Below are positions 14,652 to 20,642 of a stretch of 20,642 nucleotides of DNA, one piece after another (positions within the stretch are counted from its first letter, which is position 1; each line of letters opens with the position of its first letter). Position numbers and translations under genes: made by a program. The notes under the pieces were generated by a model, which did not search any database, had not been told where the DNA came from, and worked only from the letters and a program-made list of their open reading frames with translations. Source of the stretch: Planctomycetota bacterium (GTDB lineage: Bacteria > Planctomycetota > Planctomycetia > Pirellulales > Pirellulaceae); the NCBI GenBank assembly GCA_026692885.1, contig JAPLNJ010000556.1, positions 1 through 20,642 of the forward strand, read 5' to 3'.

Positions 14652-14965
14652 CTATCGGTGAAGTTGCCGGGTTGTCTGGTCACAACAAGTTGCGGGACAA
14701 TGGGTCCACAGCTTCGCGATATCGAATTCCCGCAATTCCAGAGAGTCGCCCTCGGGTGTAAACGCGTCCGAGGTGGTTAACACGTGGATGTGCAGATGGC
14801 GATCTGGTGAAATTCTGCACAGGCTTTCCGGCGAAGAGGCTCGTCCGTCTCTTTCTTGAGTTCGATCACGCGGAGGATCACTTGCTGGTTCGCATGGAGC
14901 GAATGGCCGAGCATCGCCTCATACACACGTCGCTCGCCACCGCTCCGCGGCGCGTGGTCGGGACA
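14652..14965 (-). pseudogene. Decayed minus-strand frame, family not recognised
   Basis: Two minus-strand frames read like protein but neither has a start. The first (about 14965 to TAA at 14777) contains RVYEAMLGHSLHANQQVILR followed by VIELKKETDEPLRRKACAEF. The second (14804 to TAG at 14652) contains RHLHIHVLTTSDAFTPEGDS and LREFDIAKLWTHCP. The frames overlap near 14777-14804, so one frameshift would join them. The composition is ordinary for a cytoplasmic protein, and I cannot name a family. The HLHIH run is the only motif-like feature. It may also be two unrelated fragments. Confidence 0.35.
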
Positions 14966-15075
14966 GCTGCCTCAGTCCCGTGGAGTTGCAGCCCGATCGA
15001 AACGGTACGGTGGCCACAGAACCCGGCCGGCGGGTTTCGGACAAGGAGTTTCTGCCGCTGAGCCTGAGTGAGTAA
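14947..15075 (+). pseudogene. REP-associated transposase, middle piece on the plus strand
   Basis: The plus-strand frame reads LSPVELQPDRNGTVATEPGR, then RVSDKEFLPLSLSE and a TAA at 15073-15075. REP-associated transposases of planctomycetes have a corresponding SDKGFLP followed by a YLELLDWTGRQ block after the catalytic half. Here the stop replaces the Tyr codon expected after LSE. The piece is inverted relative to the other two fragments (13286-13392 and 13853-14439). The match is short and from memory. Confidence 0.4.
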
Positions 15076-15119
15076 CTGGCCCAGCAACCTCCCGCCCAAC
15101 GTGCAGACGCTTGCCAGCC

Positions 15120-16115
15120 CTATTCCTTCCATCTCAAATCGCCGGCCTTGTCGAACTCGCGAATCACGTCCACAACCAGTTTGCGGGCCTGATGGATTCT
15201 CTCTGCCGACACGCGTCCCTGGAACTCCATTTCCTCACTGATCATGGCCCGCACGCGTTCACCCCGGTTGCTCATGACCTTTTCCACCATCGCCTCGGAA
15301 GCGTCACACAACGCCGCGGCCAGCACCTTCGAATCGATTGGCCCCAGGATCTTCTGGAGTGTTCTGTCTTCGATCCCGACGATATCCTCGAAATTGAAGA
15401 GCAGGTCGTCCACCCTTTCGAACGCGTGACTGTCGGACTCTTGCAGGGCGTCCATCATTGCCTCGCGGTCGTCCCGCTGCACCGAGTGCAACATTTCTGC
15501 CAACGTTCTGAAGACCTTGGTGCCCGTGTTGGAATGTTCCTTCTCGATGCACGTCTGCACGACGGCACGGGTGAGTCGTGAGACGAGATCGCGGTTGCTG
15601 GGCACGCCCTTCGACATTTCCACGAAGGTTCCCCTGCGTAGTTCGAGGGGTAATCGAGTGAGGACATCGGCCGCAATCTCGGGAGGCACCTGATGCAGCG
15701 CGATGCCAATCGTCCGGGGATTCTCTCCACGCAGCGCCACGAAAAGCTGATCCACGGTCAACTTGAGGATATCTTCGAACGGGTTGTCTGTCTCCGTCAC
15801 TTCGTCGGGATCATAGGACTTGGGAGACGGAGCGCCAGTCTCCGCGGTGGTTCCATCTGCCGATCCGCCGCTCCGGAGACCCGTGGCTGCCCAGAGTTCG
15901 GATTCCGCGTTTCGTTGCAGCTCGCTGAACTCCTGGAGAACCTGTTCCTTAAGTTGGTCCAGATCGGGGTGGTCAAAATAGCGCGCCATTAGTTCCCGAA
16001 GCTGATCGGTGGCCTCTGGTCCCAGCATTTGCAGCGCCCGTTCCGCCTGCTCCGGCACCAGGCAGCACAAGACGATGGCCGCTTTGTCGATACTAGGGAG
16101 TTCGCTTGTGGTCAT
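15120..16115 (-). CDS. fliG: Flagellar rotor switch protein FliG
   Basis: This 331-residue FliG is a rotor component that joins the FliF MS ring to FliM and carries the torque-generating charged helix. The N-terminal domain is at about 1-75 (IDKAAIVLCCL). A polar linker (80-110, rich in Gly, Ser and Thr) is longer than usual. The middle domain (115-210) contains GENPRTIGIALHQVPPEIA, with ENPR at 131-134 in place of the standard EHPQ motif that contacts FliM. The C-terminal domain shows LFNFEDIVGIEDRTLQKIL (239-257) and the charged helix SNRGERVRAMISEEMEF (282-298). An AGG 5 nt upstream favours the ATG at 16115; a GTG at 16121 lies inside that site. It lies 76 bp after fliF, in the usual order. 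fliH, normally next, is absent. Confidence 0.9.
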   Translation of the reverse strand: MTTSELPSIDKAAIVLCCLVPEQAERALQMLGPEATDQLRELMARYFDHPDLDQLKEQVLQEFSELQRNAESELWAATGLRSGGSADGTTAETGAPSPKSYDPDEVTETDNPFEDILKLTVDQLFVALRGENPRTIGIALHQVPPEIAADVLTRLPLELRRGTFVEMSKGVPSNRDLVSRLTRAVVQTCIEKEHSNTGTKVFRTLAEMLHSVQRDDREAMMDALQESDSHAFERVDDLLFNFEDIVGIEDRTLQKILGPIDSKVLAAALCDASEAMVEKVMSNRGERVRAMISEEMEFQGRVSAERIHQARKLVVDVIREFDKAGDLRWKE

Positions 16116-16191
16116 GTCCACCTACTGTAATCGATAGCTTGCTGTTTCGTGCGACGACTGGTCGTCACGACATCCTTTGTCCAACACCGAT

Positions 16192-17889
16192 TTAAGCCGG
16201 TTGGAGCCATCTTCTCAAGGCCCGCACCACGGAATCGAGGCTCAACAGGCGAACGAGCTCGGCCAGTCGGCTCACGGCGGCCGGTGCGGCGTGTACTGAA
16301 TCCGGCGTCGACTGAGCCTTCAATCGCTCCGCTTCGGCCTCCGCTTCGGCGGCTTGCAAGCGTTCGGCCTGCTCCCGTTCGGCTTGCAGACGTTCCGCTT
16401 CGGTCCGTATTTCTTCTGCCCATGTTTCGCGTCGCACGCGATCGGACTCTGCGTTCGCGTCCGCTTCCGCCCCCAGGCGTTTGGCTTCCGCTTCCGCATC
16501 CGCTTCCTCCTGCTTCCGTCCTCGCCGCAGAAGCCAGAACATCGCGATCGCCACGAACAGGGCCGCTACCAGCGACACCACGCGCAGACTGTCCAGATAG
16601 ATCCGCCACGCGCTGGGAGGTGGAGCTAGAGTTGGAGTTAGCGGCATCGACACGGGAAACACCCGTCCGACGGTGACCTGAATCTGGTCGCCTCGACCGT
16701 TCGCGAACCCTACGGCTTGCTTGACAAGCTTTTCTGCTTCCTCCGCGGTAATGGCCCACTGTGGCTGTCCATCGGCGTCCGCTGCGTCGTCCGGCGGAGT
16801 GAGCATGACCGCGACCGTCAGCCGCTGGATGATGCCCTGGGTTTCCTCGGAGGTGCGATTCGTCCGCGACACGAGGTACTCGCTTTCGAGTTCCTCCTCC
16901 TGCCGTCCGCCGTCGGTGGTCTGAAAGCTGACCGGCTGAAGTTGATTGGGGACGTTGCTGGCCGCGCCGGTTACGCCACCCACTGCGGACGGCGTGAACT
17001 TGACCGTCTTAGACGATTCTTTCCGGAGCACTTTGCCGTCTGGGTTGTACAGCTCGCTACTCTCCTTGACCCGCTTGAAGTTGATATCGGCCGTCACTTT
17101 GACCGTCGCCCGCCCCATGCCCAGAACTCGTGTCAAAATCTCCTGCGCCTTGCCGGCAAGGTAGGATTCGACTTCCCGCTGATACTCCAATTGTTTGGAG
17201 GACATGCCGTCGCCGAAGGCATCGCGCTGCTCGGACAGCACCCGGCTCTGCGTATCCAAGACCGTCACGTGTTCGGGAGTCAAACCTTTCACGCTGCCGG
17301 CGACCAGGGCCACCATAGCTTCCGTGTGTTTCCGGCTCAAGGTGGCACCACGTTTCGGCTTGATCACGATGCTGGCAGTGACCGGTTGTTTCTCACGGAC
17401 AAACGGCGTATCGTCAGGCTGCACGATGTGAACGCGAGCGGATTCCACCTGCTCCAGTTGGGCGATCGTGCGGGCGAGTTCCGTTTGAAGTGCCCGTTGG
17501 TAGGTCACATTCTGCTGGAATGGCGTCATCCCAAACTGCGTCTGTTCGAACAATTCCCAGCCCTTGCCGGGCCCGTTCGCCAAGCCCGAAACCGCCACGT
17601 CCATTCTCGACTTCTGCACACGAGCTGCCGGCACCAGAATCGTCGTCCCCCCGCCACTCAACTGATAGGGCACACGCTCCGCATCCAGTTTCGACGTAAT
17701 CGCCGCCACGTCTTCCACGGGCAGCCCGGAAAAGAGTACGGCATACTCTGGCTGGAACGCCCAGATGCCGACTCCCATGATCGCAACCAAGCAGAGCCCC
17801 GTGATAAGTCCGAAGAGGGCCCGCGCACCGACGCTGAGTCGTGCCCAAAACTGTTTCAGTTGTGATGCAAGTTGCCGAAAGAATTCCAT
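16192..17889 (-). CDS. fliF: Flagellar MS-ring protein FliF
   Basis: This 565-residue FliF forms the membrane-embedded base ring of the flagellar motor. Transmembrane segment 1 is at about 24-45, followed by the YscJ/FliF ring domain (EYAVLFSGLPVEDVAAITSK; ELARTIAQLEQVESARVHIV), then the FliF C-terminal periplasmic domain (about 220-430). Transmembrane segment 2 is at about 433-454. The cytoplasmic tail is unusual: residues about 460-525 are a charged Ala/Glu/Arg-rich predicted coiled coil. The FliG-binding helix comes last (LAELVRLLSLDSVVRALRRW at 91 to 110 of the tail). The coding DNA of the coiled coil is correspondingly repetitive. FliF usually follows FliE, which is not seen upstream. 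GGTGG about 8 nt before the ATG is a modest ribosome binding site. Confidence 0.93.
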   Translation of the reverse strand: MEFFRQLASQLKQFWARLSVGARALFGLITGLCLVAIMGVGIWAFQPEYAVLFSGLPVEDVAAITSKLDAERVPYQLSGGGTTILVPAARVQKSRMDVAVSGLANGPGKGWELFEQTQFGMTPFQQNVTYQRALQTELARTIAQLEQVESARVHIVQPDDTPFVREKQPVTASIVIKPKRGATLSRKHTEAMVALVAGSVKGLTPEHVTVLDTQSRVLSEQRDAFGDGMSSKQLEYQREVESYLAGKAQEILTRVLGMGRATVKVTADINFKRVKESSELYNPDGKVLRKESSKTVKFTPSAVGGVTGAASNVPNQLQPVSFQTTDGGRQEEELESEYLVSRTNRTSEETQGIIQRLTVAVMLTPPDDAADADGQPQWAITAEEAEKLVKQAVGFANGRGDQIQVTVGRVFPVSMPLTPTLAPPPSAWRIYLDSLRVVSLVAALFVAIAMFWLLRRGRKQEEADAEAEAKRLGAEADANAESDRVRRETWAEEIRTEAERLQAEREQAERLQAAEAEAEAERLKAQSTPDSVHAAPAAVSRLAELVRLLSLDSVVRALRRWLQPA

Positions 17890-18603
17890 GACATGCCACC
17901 CATCGGCCGCTGGCTGAAGATGTGAGAAGCTTCCCTAGAAAACAGCCACTCAACTCAGAGCACAGGATTCCGTGGAAGGATAGCCATGCTACGGCGAGTC
18001 TGCCGGTTGTATCGGTTCTACGGCCCGTCAACGTTGAATGAAAAAGCGGACAATGACGATGCCGGAATTCAGCGGTTCCCGGAACGTAACTTGCTGACGG
18101 TTGGCAATCTCTTGGTATCAAAGAACTAACATGTCTTCTCTTATTGGGTTTCCGTGATCGCTATTCGTGATACTTGCGGCGCTAGCAATACTGGCAAGGA
18201 CGATACGTCCTGTACCAAGTCCACCAAGTTCGAGAAAGCCCACCGCAAGAAAAATAGATCTGACGACGAACAACCCCCACCGGTGGAGCAAAAGTAAGTG
18301 GCATGGGGCGTTGGCCGCCGGTGAAGACTGGCCGCGTTTTCTGCCCCAAAAACACGCGGCTAGTGCCGTATCCAGTAGGTAACATCCGCGGGCATACTTC
18401 TGGGAGGGCGACGCTCCCGCGGAGCTGCGAAGCATCCTGCTTTGCCGAATGCGGCTCGGCAGGAGCCTCGCCCTCCCAGCCAGATCGCCCACTTTCCCAT
18501 GCAGATCGCGGAACTAACGAACTGGAAGCAGCACTAGCGCCTTGCGGCGCACCATGTCCGAGTGCAAAGTACGTGGCATTGGGCTAACGCCCCCGCGTGC
18601 CTG
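17890..18603. other. 714-bp gap without a convincing gene
   Basis: I find no frame here with a ribosome binding site and protein-like composition. It must hold the promoter of fliF, but no clear sigma-28, sigma-54 or sigma-70 boxes can be recognised. 18300-18376 contains a diverged inverted structure whose halves (GTTGGCCGCCGGTG and GCGGCTAGTGCC) resemble the palindrome at 4381-4444. A clearer hairpin is listed separately at 18400-18479. CCATGCTACGG near 17987 resembles the end of the palindrome at 11462-11543. Confidence 0.6.
18400..18479. repeat. 21-bp inverted repeat, CTGGGAGGGCGA arms
   Basis: The arms at 18400-18420 and 18459-18479 pair with two mismatches and are separated by 38 bp. 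The right arm reads GGAGCCTCGCCCTCCCAG, a sequence common as an intergenic palindrome in planctomycete genomes as far as I recall. It lies downstream of the MFS gene, which reads leftwards and ends at 18604, so it could also protect or end that transcript. Confidence 0.7.
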
Positions 18604-19926
18604 TCAGCCGAGCAGCGACGTGCTCCCGACCGCTGGCCCGGGTTGCGGGGCCTGTTCGAGGGACCGCTGTACGGCAGCGCCCTTCTCCGCCGGTTTTCCC
18701 CGATCGGGCAGATTCCCCTGAAAACCGACGATCAAAGCGATCACGCCCGCCGCCATAATTCCCAGCGGCACGAGCCAGATATTTCGCCACTGGAGCTTGC
18801 CCTGGACGTTGTTGCGATCCATCACAAAGCCGACCAACTGCGTGGCGAGAAACAGGCCCACTCCCGTCGTCGCAGCGAAGATCAAGGCTTGCACCGAACC
18901 ACCGATTTCCTTGGGCGCGTATTGGCCGGCGTAAACCTGGCCCGCGATCATGAACGTGACGTACGCGACTCCGTGGAACGCTTGGCAAACGACCACCGGC
19001 GCCGGACGCGGCATGAACACGTAGATCACGTAGAGTCCCAGCCACGAGGCGGCTCCGATGACCAAGCTCCACTTGTACTGATGTCCGGGCGAAATCTTGT
19101 CGAGCTGATCCAGCAACACACCCAGGGCAAACAAGGTGGCAATGGCCTGGGCCGCTTGCGCCATCCCCATCGCCCCGGAGACGTTCTTGCCGCTAATGCC
19201 AATGTCCTGCATGAAAGCCCCGGTGCCCATAAAGTAGAACTGCATCATCCCGGCGAGCACCATGGAGATGACGATAAACACCAGGAAGTCCCCATCTCGC
19301 AGTAGCGCCAGGGCCTCGAACATCGGCGCGCTCTCGCCGCCGCCAGCTGGTGGCGTGGCCGGCAGGAACAGACACACGACGCCCATCACCACGGACAGCA
19401 AGCCCCCCAGGACAAAGCCATCGGGCGCCCCGCCTTCGGTCTTGCTCACTTGTCGCCAGCCTGTCAGGAGATAGCCGATCAGAGCCCAGGCGATCGGGGC
19501 CATGATGAACACCTTCGCCGATGCGCCGGAGACTTCGTCGGGCGGGACGGCCTTGGCCAGTTGGGCAAACATCAGCGAGTTGACCAACGGCATGGTGGCG
19601 GCATAGCACATCGAGTACAGCAGCATCACCACGAACATTGGCGTGAACTTCTCCTGCTTGGCCGCGACGAACAACAGCACAGCGCCAGCCAGATGTGCCC
19701 CGGCCAGCAGCCACTCGGTGTTCAGCCATTTGTCGGCCACCTGTCCGGCCAACATTGGCGCCACGATGCAGGCCAAGGGGAGCGTGGCAAAGATCCAGCC
19801 GCATTGCTTGCCTGTCATTTTCAGTGGCCCAAGCAGCCGGGGTGCCAGCACGGGCATCCACGCTCCCCAGACCGCGTACTCCAGAAACATCATGGCGCTC
19901 AAGCTGATGTACAAAGACCAACTCAC
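18604..19926 (-). CDS. NupG-like nucleoside:H+ symporter, MFS family
   Basis: This 440-residue integral membrane transporter of the major facilitator superfamily resembles nucleoside permeases of the NupG/XapB type. It has about 12 hydrophobic segments. The first begins almost at the start (LYISLSAMMFLEYAVWGAWM). An internal loop follows segment 6 (QVSKTEGGAPDG), and the C-terminal half includes DIGISGKNVSGAMGMAQAA. The C-terminal tail of about 35 residues is hydrophilic. The start is GTG at 19926, with AAGGAG at 19938-19933 and a 6-nt spacer. The longer frame from 20088 adds a non-hydrophobic extension without such a site. It is monocistronic and divergent from the next gene. Substrate specificity is inferred from family only. 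Confidence 0.88.
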   Translation of the reverse strand: MSWSLYISLSAMMFLEYAVWGAWMPVLAPRLLGPLKMTGKQCGWIFATLPLACIVAPMLAGQVADKWLNTEWLLAGAHLAGAVLLFVAAKQEKFTPMFVVMLLYSMCYAATMPLVNSLMFAQLAKAVPPDEVSGASAKVFIMAPIAWALIGYLLTGWRQVSKTEGGAPDGFVLGGLLSVVMGVVCLFLPATPPAGGGESAPMFEALALLRDGDFLVFIVISMVLAGMMQFYFMGTGAFMQDIGISGKNVSGAMGMAQAAQAIATLFALGVLLDQLDKISPGHQYKWSLVIGAASWLGLYVIYVFMPRPAPVVVCQAFHGVAYVTFMIAGQVYAGQYAPKEIGGSVQALIFAATTGVGLFLATQLVGFVMDRNNVQGKLQWRNIWLVPLGIMAAGVIALIVGFQGNLPDRGKPAEKGAAVQRSLEQAPQPGPAVGSTSLLG

Positions 19927-20050
19927 GGCAATCTCCTTGGTCAAGGCGGTGAAGAAACCGGTAAAATCGCGATTCCCTGGCGTTTCCGGACGGGGCCGAC
20001 ACACCCCATGCCACGAACCGTAAGCCTCGGCGTGGCGCATGTCAAGTAGC

Positions 20051-20078
20051 CGTCGCCACGCGAGTGTCGCCACGCGAG
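20051..20078. repeat. Tandem 14-bp repeat in the 19927-20379 gap
   Basis: CGTCGCCACGCGAG at 20051-20064 is followed directly by TGTCGCCACGCGAG at 20065-20078, identical apart from the first base. It lies in the 453-bp divergent gap between the transporter and the glycine-zipper gene. The rest of that gap shows no gene. TTGACG at 20270-20275 could be a -35 box for the rightward gene, but no matching -10 box is convincing. Confidence 0.55.
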
Positions 20079-20379
20079 CCCGCCGCACCCAGCATTCCCG
20101 GCAACCCGCAATCCCAGGTTCCGGCAGCCGTTGGCAAGCTTACGCTCAAGGCCCGGTTCGGCAAGTTTCGAATCCCAATTTGCCTACCCCTGCCGCTGGG
20201 CTCAAGCGCGGAGGGGAAGGTGGGCGATAATATTTGGGACGGGACCCCTGACGCTACCCATTCCATCTTGACGCGAGCTGCGATGATCGTCACGATTCCC
20301 GCCCCATGGTTCGGGGCCACGTTCGTCGTCCTGTTGGCTGCATCCGTGGTCGCCGCTCAGGTCTTTACGGGAGTTCGTT

Positions 20380-20642
20380 ATGAACAGACATTGGCTGCTA
20401 TCGTCGCTGGCATTACTTTTCGTGGTCCCGAACTTCGGCCGGGCTCAGGACCACACGGGCCCAGGGGCTCTCCTGGGAGGCGTGGCGGGCGCATTGGCTG
20501 GGGCGGCCATCGGCAAGAATAACCATAGTACGGCGGCCGGCGCACTGATCGGCGGGGCGGCGGGTGTGGTGACGGGCGCGGCGGTCGGCAGCGTCATGGA
20601 TGAAAAGGAACGGGCCCGCGCCTACCAGTATCAGCAACAGCA
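20380..20642 (+). CDS. Glycine-zipper envelope protein (cut by window end)
   Basis: The first 87 codons are visible. A signal peptide covers about residues 1-23 (MNRHWLLSSLALLFVVPNFG, then RAQ). A glycine-zipper segment follows (ALLGGVAGALAGAAIGKNN, then ALIGGAAGVVTGAAVGSVMD), and the visible part ends in a polar Gln-rich stretch (YQYQQQ). Glycine-zipper segments of this kind occur in outer-membrane and periplasmic proteins such as the SlyB/OmpA-like and YMGG families. There is no lipobox cysteine in the visible signal. GGAG lies 6 nt before the ATG. The remainder lies beyond the window, so the family cannot be fixed. Confidence 0.8.
   Translation, partial: MNRHWLLSSLALLFVVPNFGRAQDHTGPGALLGGVAGALAGAAIGKNNHSTAAGALIGGAAGVVTGAAVGSVMDEKERARAYQYQQQ

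Noticed and set aside
18167..18382. 71-residue plus-strand frame in the gap upstream of fliF
   Set aside because: No ribosome binding site, no family resemblance, and its second half runs through the inverted-repeat sequence.
20283..20522. Plus-strand frame with a hydrophobic start (MIVTIPAPWFGATFVVLLAA)
   Set aside because: It overlaps the glycine-zipper gene in another frame, has no ribosome binding site and turns into Gly/Arg-rich shadow sequence; the frame at 20380 has a signal peptide and a good site.

Overview
The window is high-GC DNA that most likely comes from a planctomycete, probably of the Pirellulales type. The evidence is the gene mix: a DUF11-repeat envelope protein, DUF1080, a Tat-exported Gfo/Idh/MocA oxidoreductase, an HzsA-related protein with two haem motifs, a Tat-exported aldo/keto reductase, and a NupG-like transporter. 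The abundant palindromic intergenic repeats and the remains of REP-associated transposases fit the same source. This assignment is inference from gene content; no rRNA or tRNA is present to confirm it.

Layout. 1-449 holds three short hairpins and no gene. 450-2676 encodes a DUF11 surface protein split by an apparent deletion plus frameshift near 1557. 2720-3613 is a PPP-like metallophosphoesterase, converging with a minus-strand pair: DUF1080 (3619-4293) and a Gfo/Idh/MocA oxidoreductase (4480-5793). That pair is separated by a large nested palindrome. A DUF433/DUF5615 toxin-antitoxin module (6098-6780) follows; its toxin frame contains a TGA stop, and the module sits between two copies of a 117-bp direct repeat. 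One copy carries the last codons of the next gene, a 995-residue HzsA-related protein (6962-9949). Next come a UroD-family protein (10140-11303), an intergenic run of three palindromes, and a Tat-exported aldo/keto reductase (11932-12990).

12991-15119 is a graveyard. It holds a BrnA antitoxin with only the tail of its BrnT partner, an Rpn/DUF4351-like nuclease tail, three pieces of a REP-associated transposase on both strands, an unrecognised decayed minus-strand reading frame, and two more palindromes. After it lies an isolated flagellar pair, fliF-fliG (17889 down to 15120), with neither fliE upstream nor fliH downstream. A non-coding stretch with hairpins follows, then a nucleoside-permease-like MFS transporter (18604-19926), and finally the start of a glycine-zipper protein that runs off the window.

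How the genes fit together. DUF1080 and Gfo/Idh/MocA are consistent with periplasmic 3-keto-glycoside catabolism. fliF and fliG build the MS ring and rotor. The rest looks like single-gene units separated by repeats. I see no clearly new multi-gene system. The most unusual structures are the direct repeat that copies a gene 3' end around the toxin-antitoxin module, and the set of dissimilar palindromes that share GTAG-type ends.
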